This document shows positions 42,931-50,158 of a DNA stretch of 50,158 nt, piece by piece. A program made the position numbers and the translations under genes. Position 1 is the first letter of the stretch, and the number at the start of each line of letters is the position of its first letter. A model generated the notes under the pieces. That model was not told where the DNA came from, did no database searches, and was given only the letters and a program-made list of their open reading frames with translations. The stretch is from Ruminococcus sp. (lineage in GTDB: Bacteria > Bacillota > Clostridia > Oscillospirales > Ruminococcaceae): contig JAFQHO010000051.1 of the NCBI GenBank assembly GCA_017397925.1, positions 1 to 50,158 of the forward strand, given 5' to 3'.

Positions 42931-42967
42931 ATCGGGTGCGGTTATTTTTGAAATAGCCGCACCCGAT
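42931..42967. terminator. Hairpin terminator after the rubrerythrin gene
   Basis: ATCGGGTGCGGTTATTT (42931-42947) pairs with AAATAGCCGCACCCGAT (42951-42967), one G-T pair. It is 17 bases after the stop. A partial TGTAGGGG REP-like remnant follows at about 42988. Confidence 0.68.
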
Positions 42968-43127
42968 TCAGTTTATAGAAAGCATATTGTAGGGGGAAGT
43001 AACCCTCACTCGTAATAACAGAACGCATTTATCAGCTGCTGTATCATCTTATTCAACAAATATTGTATAATGTTTTTGTGCAATCATACAAATCTGCAAA
43101 AATCCGCAGACTTTTTTCAAAAACCTA

Positions 43128-43156
43128 TTGACATTTATATAATTTTGTTCTACAAT
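43128..43156 (+). promoter_or_regulatory. Sigma-A type promoter upstream of the acyl-CoA ligase gene
   Basis: TTGACA (43128-43133) and TACAAT (43151-43156) are 17 bases apart. The leader is about 180 bases long and AT-rich. A second, weaker TATATA region nearer the gene (about 43306) could be another start. Nothing else was recognised in 42970-43340. Confidence 0.72.
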
Positions 43157-43340
43157 ATAAGTAGACATCAAATACACATAAATATATTCATCGCTACTAA
43201 AAACAGCGACAAAAGTTTTATCGGCAAAACCGCCAATTCCCAAAGCCGTTTTTTGTCAAAATTGCCACCCATATATCTATTTACTTTTGCGCTTTTTTGT
43301 GTTAAAATATATATAGTATACTTTTGAAAGGATAATTTAT

Positions 43341-44975
43341 ATGCCAATTACAGAATTACTTGAAAGAAATGCCGAGTTATACGGCAATGATATTGCCCTG
43401 GTGGAGGTTAACCCCGAAATCACTGAAAACCGCCGTGTAACCTGGAAAGAATACAATCTCATTGAATCTGCTCCCGAAAGCCCATACCGCCGCGAAATCA
43501 CCTGGTCGGTTTTCAACGAAAAGGCCAACAGATTTGCAAATATGCTCCTTGAAAGAGGGGTACAGAAGGGCGATAAGGTGGGAATTCTCCTTATGAACTG
43601 CCTTGAATGGCTGCCTATTTACTTCGGAATCCTCAAAGCAGGCGCGCTGGCTGTTCCGCTGAATTTCCGCTATACAGCCGATGAAATCAAATACTGCCTT
43701 GACCTTGCAGAGGTTGATGTACTTATGTTCGGCCCCGAATTTATCGGACGAGTTGAGGAAATCGCAGAAGAAATCAGCAAAAACCGACTCCTTTTCTATG
43801 TAGGAGAGGGCTGTCCTTCCTTTGCTGAGCATTACGACAGCAACGTTGCTAACTGCTCCAGTACAGCTCCTGCAATCGCCCTTACAGACAAGGACAATGC
43901 GGCTATATACTTCTCATCAGGAACTACAGGCTTCCCCAAGGCTATTCTTCACAACCACGAAAGCCTTGTTCATTCCGCAAAAGTTGAGCAGAATCACCAC
44001 GGTCAGAGCCGCGAGGACGTATTCCTCTGCATTCCCCCACTCTACCATACAGGCGCTAAAATGCACTGGTTTGGCAGCTTACAGTCGGGAAGCAAGGCTG
44101 TACTTCTCAAAGGTGTAAAACCTAAGTCAATTATTGAAACAGCTTCAAATGAGGGTTGTACCATTGTATGGCTTCTCGTTCCGTGGGCGCAGGATATTCT
44201 TGACGCTATCGACCGCGGAGAAATAAATCTCAGCGAATACGACCTTTCCCCCTGGAGACTTATGCATATAGGCGCTCAGCCTGTTCCTCCTTCACTTATT
44301 GCACGCTGGAAGGAGAAATTCCCCAAACATCAGTATGACACAAACTATGGTCTCAGCGAGTCCATAGGCCCCGGCTGTGTACATCTGGGAGTTGAAAACA
44401 TACACAAAGTCGGCGCTATCGGCAAGGCTGGTTACGGCTGGGAAACAAAAATTGCCGATGAAAACGGCAATGCGGTTGAACGCGGTCAGGTGGGCGAGCT
44501 TTACGTTAAAGGCCCGGGAGTTATGACTTGCTACTACCGTGACGGAAAAGCTACAGCAGAAACACTTAAGGACGGCTGGCTTCTCACAGGCGATATGGCG
44601 CAAGAGGACGAGGACGGCTTCATCTTCCTTGTTGACCGTAAAAAGGATGTTATTATCAGCGGAGGTGAAAACCTCTACCCTGTACAGATTGAAGACTTCC
44701 TCCGTTCGCACCCTGCTGTAAAGGATGTTGCAGTTATCGGACTTCCTGACAAGCGTTTAGGCGAAATTGCTGCTGCTATCATCTCTGTAAAGGACGGTAT
44801 GACCTGCACAGAGGAGGATATTAACACATTCAGCCAGAAAATGCCGAGATATAAGCGTCCTCATAAGATTATTTTTGCCGATGTTCCGAGAAATCCCACA
44901 GGCAAAATTGAAAAGCCGAAGCTTCGTGAGATTTACTGCGGTGAAAGTCTTGTAGCTTCACAGATTAAGAATTAA
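43341..44975 (+). CDS. Acyl-CoA synthetase / AMP-binding ligase
   Basis: The 544-residue ANL-family protein activates a carboxylic acid as acyl-AMP and transfers it to CoA. Motifs: P-loop YFSSGTTGFPKA (about 190-201), NYGLSESIGPG, GELYVKGPGVMTCYY, GWLLTGDMAQEDEDGFIF, VDRKKDVIISGGENLYPVQIED and the C-terminal PRNPTGKIEKPKLR lysine motif. This is the medium- or long-chain fatty acid/aromatic acid class; the substrate cannot be fixed. An unusual N-terminal stretch (about 35-55) follows the first motif. AAGGAT precedes the ATG. The protease gene overlaps its stop by one base. Confidence 0.92.
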   Translation: MPITELLERNAELYGNDIALVEVNPEITENRRVTWKEYNLIESAPESPYRREITWSVFNEKANRFANMLLERGVQKGDKVGILLMNCLEWLPIYFGILKAGALAVPLNFRYTADEIKYCLDLAEVDVLMFGPEFIGRVEEIAEEISKNRLLFYVGEGCPSFAEHYDSNVANCSSTAPAIALTDKDNAAIYFSSGTTGFPKAILHNHESLVHSAKVEQNHHGQSREDVFLCIPPLYHTGAKMHWFGSLQSGSKAVLLKGVKPKSIIETASNEGCTIVWLLVPWAQDILDAIDRGEINLSEYDLSPWRLMHIGAQPVPPSLIARWKEKFPKHQYDTNYGLSESIGPGCVHLGVENIHKVGAIGKAGYGWETKIADENGNAVERGQVGELYVKGPGVMTCYYRDGKATAETLKDGWLLTGDMAQEDEDGFIFLVDRKKDVIISGGENLYPVQIEDFLRSHPAVKDVAVIGLPDKRLGEIAAAIISVKDGMTCTEEDINTFSQKMPRYKRPHKIIFADVPRNPTGKIEKPKLREIYCGESLVASQIKN

Positions 44976-45643
44976 TGGGAAATGTCATACTGCTTATAGC
45001 AGGCGGCATAAAGCTTGCCCTTCCGTTTATCCTGATATACCTGTGGAGAAAAAGGACAAATACCCGATTTACTCCACTTCTGGCAGGACTTGGCTTGATA
45101 CTCCTTGTCACATTAATACGAGGTGCAATCCGCAGCGGATTTGATAAAAGTGACTTTCTTGTAAATTTTACTCAGCAATCATTTTTAACCTCCGTACTGG
45201 AGGAGGGATGCAGATTTATTGCATTCGCCTATGTTCTGAAAAACTTTGACCGCCGTGAAGACGCGGTGTTTTACGGCATAGGACACGGATTTTTTGAGAG
45301 CGTTGGTTCCGGTTTTGCCACTCTCAATCTTATTGCTACAGATAAAGCCGCTGATTTGTCTATTCCAATGTCACATCTGTTTTTAAGCTGTCCTGCAACA
45401 ATTATCGGAACTTTGTGGCATATCCTTATGTCTGTGCTGATGTTCCGGGCTGTGCGTAACGGTAAGGCGAAAATATATCTGCCTATAGCAGTTTTTCTTC
45501 ATATGTTCACTAATTTTGCAAATACATTTTTACCTGTCGGTGCTGATATTATCTTTGCACTTATTGAAGTAACGATAATGTTTATTATAACATCAAAATT
45601 ATATACACAAATGTCGCCATTTGACGATTATTCAACCACATAG
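44975..45643 (+). CDS. YhfC-type intramembrane protease family protein
   Basis: The 222-residue protein has about seven membrane helices and the family motifs LEEGCRFIAFAY (EExxR), GIGHGFFESVG and LWHILMSVL with later HMFTNFANTF. This set of Glu and His residues is shared by YhfC glutamic-type intramembrane proteases, relatives of the CPBP/Abi group. The start ATG overlaps the stop of the acyl-CoA ligase gene, so the two are translationally coupled. A functional link between the ligase and the protease is not known to me. Confidence 0.82.
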   Translation: MGNVILLIAGGIKLALPFILIYLWRKRTNTRFTPLLAGLGLILLVTLIRGAIRSGFDKSDFLVNFTQQSFLTSVLEEGCRFIAFAYVLKNFDRREDAVFYGIGHGFFESVGSGFATLNLIATDKAADLSIPMSHLFLSCPATIIGTLWHILMSVLMFRAVRNGKAKIYLPIAVFLHMFTNFANTFLPVGADIIFALIEVTIMFIITSKLYTQMSPFDDYSTT

Positions 45644-45651
45644 CAAACAAT

Positions 45652-45670
45652 GGGCGAGCAATACTCGCCC
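45652..45670. repeat. REP-like palindrome with an altered tail
   Basis: GGGCGAGC and ACTCGCCC pair with one mismatch and the CCTACA tail is replaced by TGTA. It lies between the YhfC-type gene and rmuC, just before the rmuC ribosome binding site. Confidence 0.7.
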
Positions 45671-45691
45671 TGTATTTTTGAAAGGGCTATT

Positions 45692-46960
45692 ATGGATATA
45701 CTCTTAACTATTCTTGCAGTATTAATCATTATACTTCTGCTTTTTGCCATCATGATTCTTATGAAAATTGCAAAAACAAGAGGAACAGGAAAAAAAGAAT
45801 TTTCTGAAACACAGAAAAAGATTGATATACTGGGAAAAACTGCTGAAAATCAGAACAGACTCATGCTGGAACAGCTTGTCCGTATGAATGAATCCCTTGT
45901 GTATCAGGTCAACAATTTAGGAGGCGAATTACGCCGTTCCAACGAGGCTCAGCAGAAAAAGGCTGTTGAAGCTCTTGAAAAAATTGAAGCGGATATGAAA
46001 ACCCTTGACCGCGATAATCGTGAAAGTCTTGAAAAGATTATGACAGCTAATTCTGAGGGTATGGAAAAGCTCCGCCGTGAAAACAGCGAAAGCCTTGAAA
46101 AAATCAACAATACCGTCAGCGAAAAGCTGCAAAAGACGCTGAATGACCGCATTTCACAGTCCTTTGAAGCGGTAAACAAGCGGCTCACCGAGGTCTATGA
46201 GGGACTTGGCGAAATGAAAGCCGTTGCTTCGGGTGTATCGGATTTGAAAAAAGTCCTCTCCAACGTGAAAACCCGCGGAATTATGGGAGAAATTCAGCTT
46301 GGCGCAATACTTGCGGAAATTCTTGCTCCCGAACAGTATGGCGAGCAGATTGCTGTTATCCCCGATTCTTCGGAACGTGTGGATTTTGCTGTAAAATTGC
46401 CCGGCAGCGACGAGGGATGTGTATATCTGCCCATTGACTCGAAATTTCCCGGGGATACATATGCAAGGATTACATCAGCCTTTGAAAAAGGCGATTCTGC
46501 TGAGCTTAAAGCTGCCCGTTCTGCCCTTGAAACAGAAATGAAACGCTGTGCAAGAAGTATACGTTCAAAGTACGTAAAACCGCCGTATACTACCGATTTT
46601 GCAGTAATGTTCCTGCCCTTTGAGGGACTTTATGCTGAGGTTGTCAATATGGGGCTGGTGGAGATTTTACAGCGTGATTTCCGCATAAATATTGCTGGGC
46701 CGTCAACTATGGCTGCTATGCTCAACAGCCTGCAAATGGGCTTCCGCACCCTTGCAATTCAGAAGAAAAGCGGCGAAGTGTGGAAAATTCTTGAAGAAAC
46801 AAAATCTGAATTTGCAAATTTTGAAACTGTCCTTGAATCCGCGAGAAATCGCCTGAGAATGGCTGATAAAGACCTGGAAAATCTTATCGGCACAAGAACA
46901 AACGCTATTAACCGCACTTTGAAAAATGTGGGGATTGATTTCAAAAACGACGATAAATAG
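45692..46960 (+). CDS. rmuC: DNA recombination protein RmuC
   Basis: RmuC is a membrane-anchored nuclease-like protein that limits recombination at inverted repeats. The 422-residue protein has an N-terminal helix (MDILLTILAVLIIILLLFAIM), a long coiled coil (about 40-180) and the conserved RmuC domain (about 190-390): GIMGEIQLGAILAEIL, PIDSKFPGDTYARI, KPPYTTDFAVMFLPFEGLYAEV and GPSTMAAMLNSLQMGFRTLAIQ. The frame is open further upstream (an ATG at 45650), but that extension translates the REP-like palindrome. The ATG at 45692 follows GAAAGGG at the proper distance. A terminator follows. Confidence 0.93.
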   Translation: MDILLTILAVLIIILLLFAIMILMKIAKTRGTGKKEFSETQKKIDILGKTAENQNRLMLEQLVRMNESLVYQVNNLGGELRRSNEAQQKKAVEALEKIEADMKTLDRDNRESLEKIMTANSEGMEKLRRENSESLEKINNTVSEKLQKTLNDRISQSFEAVNKRLTEVYEGLGEMKAVASGVSDLKKVLSNVKTRGIMGEIQLGAILAEILAPEQYGEQIAVIPDSSERVDFAVKLPGSDEGCVYLPIDSKFPGDTYARITSAFEKGDSAELKAARSALETEMKRCARSIRSKYVKPPYTTDFAVMFLPFEGLYAEVVNMGLVEILQRDFRINIAGPSTMAAMLNSLQMGFRTLAIQKKSGEVWKILEETKSEFANFETVLESARNRLRMADKDLENLIGTRTNAINRTLKNVGIDFKNDDK

Positions 46961-46963
46961 CAA

Positions 46964-46990
46964 AAATCCCCGTCATCACGACGGGGATTT
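46964..46990. terminator. Bidirectional terminator between rmuC and the surface protein gene
   Basis: AAATCCCCGTC (46964-46974) pairs with GACGGGGATTT (46980-46990). A-rich and T-rich flanks are on both sides, and the convergent genes end on each side. Confidence 0.85.
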
Positions 46991-46994
46991 AAAA

Positions 46995-47915
46995 TTATTC
47001 GTTATCTTTCTTTCTGAAAGCAATTGCACCTGTTACTGCTGAAAGTGCGAGTATACCAGCGATTGCGCCAACACCTGCATCTCCTGTCTTTGGTGAATCA
47101 GATGCCTTGGCTGTTGTAGTTGTTGCTTTCTTTGTTGTAGTCTTTTTAGCTGCTGTTGTCTTCTTTGTAGTTGCCTTTGCTGTAGTTGATACCTCTGTGG
47201 CAGCTACAGTTGTTTCTGTTGAAGGAGCAACTGTTGTAACTACTGCTGTTGTCTGTACGGGTGTTTCTGCATCAAGCGCTACAAATGTTGCTTTGATTGC
47301 TGAAGCAAAAGTTTCAGCTGCTGTGCCTTTATATCCGTTAACTGTAACCTTTGCGGCTGTTTCGCCAAGAACATCAGAAGCAATTGTCTTGATATTCTTT
47401 CCAAATGTGATTTTCACATTGTCAGCCATTGAGGTACTAACTGCAAGGCTTTTTACCTCTGTAACATTGTCAGAAAAATTAATTGTATCAATCTTTACGC
47501 TCATTGCAATTTTAGCTAAAGCACCAAAAAGCTGTTCCTGCTCTGCTGTCATAGAAGTATCTGTAATATTGATTGTCTGAATAACAGAACCATCAAAATT
47601 TATTGTGCTGCCCTTAAGCTCAGCTGACATACCTGTTGCTGTATCTTTTAATGAAACCTCATTAGTTGCGGTATTTACGGTGATTTCAGCTGTACCAAAT
47701 TTACTGCTTAATACAGGTGAAACAACAGGTGCTTCTGTAACTGCTTGTGTAGGTGCCTCTGTTGGAGCAACTGTAGTAGTTTCAACTACCTCTGCTACTG
47801 TTGTTGTTGCAGGCTCAGTTGTCTCTGTACCCTCCGCAAATGCTGTTACAGCTGTTGCTGTTGATGAAATTGCCAGAGCCATTGCCCAAGCTGTGATTTT
47901 TCTGAATGACTTCAT
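46995..47915 (-). CDS. Exported surface protein with Thr-rich linkers and SPKTGD sorting-type signal
   Basis: The 306-residue protein has a signal peptide (KITAWAMALAISSTATAVTAFA), a Thr/Glu/Ala-rich stretch (30-65), a globular region (70-215) with an LRR_5-like NVKITFGKNIKTIASDV and a following NGYKGTAAETFA, a second Thr/Lys-rich stretch (TTKKTTAAKKTTTKKATTTT) and the tail SPKTGD, a hydrophobic helix and RKKDNE. SPKTGD in place of LPXTG is typical of ruminococcal sortase substrates. It is probably linked to the wall. The promoter has a GTATATAC inverted repeat. The ligand is unknown; the globular region could be a spaced, beta-helical repeat. Confidence 0.8.
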   Translation of the reverse strand: MKSFRKITAWAMALAISSTATAVTAFAEGTETTEPATTTVAEVVETTTVAPTEAPTQAVTEAPVVSPVLSSKFGTAEITVNTATNEVSLKDTATGMSAELKGSTINFDGSVIQTINITDTSMTAEQEQLFGALAKIAMSVKIDTINFSDNVTEVKSLAVSTSMADNVKITFGKNIKTIASDVLGETAAKVTVNGYKGTAAETFASAIKATFVALDAETPVQTTAVVTTVAPSTETTVAATEVSTTAKATTKKTTAAKKTTTKKATTTTAKASDSPKTGDAGVGAIAGILALSAVTGAIAFRKKDNE

Positions 47916-47957
47916 AAGTTTGTCCTCCTAATTGTGTTAAATGTAAAATGACTTGTT

Positions 47958-48010
47958 GTATATACGAACCGTATATACACTTATTATACCACACATATAG
48001 GAAAAGTCAA
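47958..48010 (-). promoter_or_regulatory. Promoter and palindromic operator of the surface protein gene
   Basis: On the minus strand TTGACT (complement of 48005-48010) and TATAAT (complement of 47983-47988) are 16 bases apart. GTATATACG (47958-47966) and CGTATATAC (47970-47978) form a perfect 9-bp inverted repeat just downstream of the -10. Its core resembles the operator at 28602-28619. Confidence 0.7.
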
Positions 48011-48078
48011 TAGTTTTTCGGAATATTCACAAAACTTTCACAATCATAAGTCAAAACTAACAAAAATATTCATTTATA

Positions 48079-49041
48079 TCAATCCCAGGTAGGATTTTTA
48101 CCTGTTGAAACTGCTCCATAATATTCAAGAATCTTTGAAGCATCTGAGGAATCAGTTTTGCCGTCCTTATTAACATCTGCTGATTTTTTCTGTGCGTCAG
48201 TAAATGTAAGATTACCTCCTGTCTGGATAAGTCCGTATTCTGAAAGCACAAGAGAAGCGTCGGCAGAATCAACCTTGCCGTCCTCGTTTACATCGCCTAA
48301 ATCAGCACTTGCTGCATTTCCGCCGATAACTGCAAATTTTCTGCCGTACTTTTCAGCGTATGCCTGTGCAGTTGAGCCAGCGTGGCCGTAAATTGTGCCG
48401 CTGAAAGCTGCTTCCCCTGTTTCATAGTCGTTGCTGTTGCAAATCGTAGTTTTGTAGTCATAAATCTTACATTCCGGATTGTTAAATGTAATAGAACTCA
48501 GCTTTTCACAGTTCTGGAATGCGCCGAATTTAATTTCTTTGATATTTGCAGAAAGTGTTACTGATTCCAGACCTGTGCAGTTGTAAAATACAGCATCTTC
48601 AAGTATAGTTACACCCTCGGGAATTTCAATTGAAGTTATGCCTCTGCAATCAAAAAATGCCGATTCTCCAATACTTGTAACACTGTCAGGAAGGATTATT
48701 GATGTCATATCTCTGAAATTATTGAATGCCATTTCACCTACATGAGTCACACCGCTTTTTACTTCAACGGTTACAATGTCAAACGTATAGTCATACCAGG
48801 GCTGCTTAAGGTCCCAATCATCCATTTCTCCTGTTCCGCTGATAGTAAGTTTACCATCGCTGTCGAACTGCCATACAACGTTGGCTCCCTCAGCACCACA
48901 TTCACCTGATGCAACGATATCGGCTGCACTTGCAGTAAATTCAGGCATATCAACTGAAACTCCCTGAATAAATCCAATACTGCCAACTGTCAGCATTGCC
49001 GCAGCTGTAACAATTACAGCTGTTTTCTTCATACGATTCAT
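48079..49041 (-). CDS. Dockerin-containing exported protein with LRR_5 (BspA-like) repeats
   Basis: The 320-residue protein has a signal peptide, a GECGAEGANVVWQFDSDG start typical of BspA-like cell-surface proteins, and about five LRR_5-type repeats (residues 90-210; GEMAFNNFRDMTSIILPDSV, IGESAFFDCRGITSIEIPEG). A type I dockerin follows (about 250-312) with two calcium-binding loops, GDVNEDGKVDSADASLVLSEYG and ADVNKDGKTDSSDASKILEYYG in shortened form. It ends with TGKNPTWD. The dockerin implies docking to a cohesin on the cell or on a cellulosome/amylosome-like scaffold. A strong promoter lies at 49091-49119. Confidence 0.88.
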   Translation of the reverse strand: MNRMKKTAVIVTAAAMLTVGSIGFIQGVSVDMPEFTASAADIVASGECGAEGANVVWQFDSDGKLTISGTGEMDDWDLKQPWYDYTFDIVTVEVKSGVTHVGEMAFNNFRDMTSIILPDSVTSIGESAFFDCRGITSIEIPEGVTILEDAVFYNCTGLESVTLSANIKEIKFGAFQNCEKLSSITFNNPECKIYDYKTTICNSNDYETGEAAFSGTIYGHAGSTAQAYAEKYGRKFAVIGGNAASADLGDVNEDGKVDSADASLVLSEYGLIQTGGNLTFTDAQKKSADVNKDGKTDSSDASKILEYYGAVSTGKNPTWD

Positions 49042-49090
49042 AATTTAATATCCTTTCGTTATAAAATCAGAGTTATTAAACTCTTATTCA

Positions 49091-49119
49091 ATTATAAATC
49101 ATCTTGTTAATTTTGTCAA
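49091..49119 (-). promoter_or_regulatory. Sigma-A type promoter for the LRR/dockerin gene
   Basis: On the minus strand TTGACA (complement of 49114-49119) and TATAAT (complement of 49091-49096) are 17 bases apart. An AGAGTT/AACTCT hairpin lies in the leader. Confidence 0.82.
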
Positions 49120-49170
49120 TAAGAAATGCGGCAGAAAATCCACCGCATTTGTAAAATATGAATATTCGCC

Positions 49171-49923
49171 TTAATCCCAGGTAGGATTTTTACCTGTTGA
49201 AACTGCTCCATAATATTCAAGAATCTTTGAAGCATCTGAGGAATCGGTCTTGCCGTCCTTGTTAACATCGGCAGATTTTTTCTGTGTTTCGGTAAATGTA
49301 AGCCTGCCGCCTGTCTGAATAAGTCCGTATTCTGAAAGCACAAGAGATGAATCTGCTGAATCCACTTTTCCGTCCTCGTTTACATCGCCCGTAGCTATAG
49401 CAGGATAACGCGTATAATATTCCTCAAACCCTGAACGGATATACTCATGAGTTTTTTCAGTTTCCCAGAATATCTGTTCATTGACATTTCCCTCAGCAAC
49501 TATGAAAGAAGATTCTTTTAACTCCAACACAATGACAAAATGGCCGCTATAGTGAATTATATCTCCCACTCGAATTTCAGCGGGATTAAACTTTTTTATC
49601 ATTCTTGCAGGAAGATTGCCAAATGCTGCATCGCTGAGCATAAATGCGAAACCGGCACAGCCAAAGCCGGTGTTGTATATTCCGCCTTTCCAACTATAAT
49701 AGTTGCTGTTATTCCAGGTTGTTCCCTCCGGATATTTGCTTTCCATTGCCATTATTGCATTATAGACTGATTTACTGTCAGGAGACGCTGATTTTTCCTC
49801 TGCAAATATCTGCGAAATATCTGTATTTATTGCCCCAGCATCACAGGGACACAATGAAATCCAATTGACAGAAGTCAATAACACAGATAAAACTATAGCA
49901 GAAGCTTTATTTAAAAATTGCAT
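49171..49923 (-). CDS. Dockerin-containing exported protein with NlpC/P60- or CHAP-like amidase fold
   Basis: The 250-residue protein has a signal peptide, then a domain with a probable catalytic Cys in GFGCAGFAFMLSDAAFG (about residue 87) and a His in IIHYSGHFVIVLE (about 125), followed by FIVAEGNVNEQIFW. This order fits CHAP/NlpC-P60-like cysteine peptidases or amidases; the third residue cannot be set. A type I dockerin ends the protein and is nearly identical to that of the neighbouring gene. The ATG at 49923 is 8 bases after AAAGGA; an upstream in-frame ATG overlaps that site. Confidence 0.78.
   Translation of the reverse strand: MQFLNKASAIVLSVLLTSVNWISLCPCDAGAINTDISQIFAEEKSASPDSKSVYNAIMAMESKYPEGTTWNNSNYYSWKGGIYNTGFGCAGFAFMLSDAAFGNLPARMIKKFNPAEIRVGDIIHYSGHFVIVLELKESSFIVAEGNVNEQIFWETEKTHEYIRSGFEEYYTRYPAIATGDVNEDGKVDSADSSLVLSEYGLIQTGGRLTFTETQKKSADVNKDGKTDSSDASKILEYYGAVSTGKNPTWD
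49173..49389. repeat. Dockerin-coding direct repeat (other copy 48081-48297)
   Basis: The two 217-base copies align without gaps. The first 73 bases (48081-48153 and 49173-49245) are identical and the rest differs at scattered sites, many of them third-codon positions. Confidence 0.85.
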
Positions 49924-49963
49924 AAAAAAACATCCTTTCACCATATATAAAATCTATATAATT

Positions 49964-49992
49964 ATTATACATCTGTGAAATTAATTTGTCAA
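49964..49992 (-). promoter_or_regulatory. Sigma-A type promoter for the amidase/dockerin gene
   Basis: On the minus strand TTGACA (complement of 49987-49992) and TATAAT (complement of 49964-49969) are 17 bases apart. Confidence 0.85.
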
Positions 49993-50053
49993 TAGAATAC
50001 AAAGAATGTTTACAATTAAAGGCGCTGTAAAAAAAGAGTAAAAAAAGAAAAAA

Positions 50054-50094
50054 ACTGCTGTCACGCAAAAAAATGCGTGACAGCAGTAATTTTT
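50054..50094. terminator. Bidirectional terminator
   Basis: ACTGCTGTCACGCA (50054-50067) and TGCGTGACAGCAGT (50074-50087) form a perfect 14-bp stem. A-rich tracts lie before it and AATTTTTT after it. Confidence 0.75.
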
Positions 50095-50111
50095 TGTGGT
50101 ATTATTAAATT

Positions 50112-50158
50112 ATGACGAAAAAAGTACCACAAGAATATTATAACACATATCAATTGAA
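50112..50158 (+). CDS. Possible 5' end of a gene cut by the window edge
   Basis: An ATG at 50112 opens a frame to the last base (15 residues, MTKKVPQEYYNTYQL). No ribosome binding site is clear, and the sequence is too short to name. It could equally be chance. Confidence 0.25.
   Translation, partial: MTKKVPQEYYNTYQL

Noticed and set aside
45650-45691. N-terminal extension of RmuC by 14 codons
   Set aside because: It translates a REP-like palindrome and has no ribosome binding site; the ATG at 45692 does, and begins the membrane helix.
1-50158. tRNA, rRNA and CRISPR arrays
   Set aside because: None was recognised on reading both strands; a tRNA and CRISPR search program would settle it.

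Overview
The window looks like a chromosomal segment of a Ruminococcus-like gut or rumen bacterium (Firmicutes, Clostridia, Oscillospiraceae). This rests on protein signatures only: two type I dockerins with GDVNEDGKVDSAD repeats, a Thr-rich surface protein ending in an SPKTGD sorting-type signal, a type III glutamine synthetase, a GH3 beta-glucosidase with permuted domain order, a reverse-type rubrerythrin, and strong Shine-Dalgarno and sigma-A style promoters. No rRNA, tRNA or CRISPR array was seen.

Layout. 1-500: 3' end of an IS1182-like transposase, a terminator and two short palindromic repeats. 502-7377 (minus): a LuxR-type response regulator with its 7TM histidine kinase, a large polytopic membrane protein, and a YdbT/YdbS-like PH-domain pair. 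7472-8707: an AGCS amino acid:Na+ symporter, followed by about 740 bp rich in palindromic elements. 9447-18378 (plus): a housekeeping run of RNase J, GdpP c-di-AMP phosphodiesterase, ribosomal protein L9, DnaB, TilS and FtsH. 18551-21111 (minus): an ECF sigma factor with a membrane protein carrying a duplicated exported domain. 21455-23545: GlnN. 23577-27799 (minus): asnB, an HD hydrolase, pyrB with a PyrI-like zinc ribbon, and a REP-associated tyrosine transposase (RAYT). 28635-31119: a GntR/ABC exporter operon with twin permeases. 31157-41733 (mostly minus): FkbM methyltransferase, PH protein, GlmS, SPFH/zinc-ribbon protein, ArsC-like protein, permuted GH3, VOC protein, UppP and a Crp/Fnr regulator. 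41913-46960 (plus): NrdD-tail-like small protein, double-rubredoxin rubrerythrin, acyl-CoA ligase, YhfC-type protease and RmuC. 46995-49923 (minus): three exported proteins, two with near-identical dockerins. The last bases may start another gene.

How parts work together. Nitrogen and glutamine metabolism (glnN, asnB, pyrB, glmS) is prominent. The rnj-gdpP-rplI-dnaB-tilS-ftsH block joins RNA turnover, c-di-AMP signalling, translation, replication and proteostasis. The GH3 enzyme and dockerin proteins fit a plant-fibre or glycan-degrading lifestyle, and the rubrerythrin cluster fits an oxygen-sensitive anaerobe.

The most notable signal is a family of 24-bp palindromes (GGGC...GCCC plus a CCTACA tail) scattered between genes. 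Two copies sit in frame, in opposite orientations, inside the window's RAYT transposase gene. A second signal is a large hairpin element (about 9003-9162) lying inside a flank pair that also occurs elsewhere (28302-28379) without the hairpin, which looks like a filled and an empty site.
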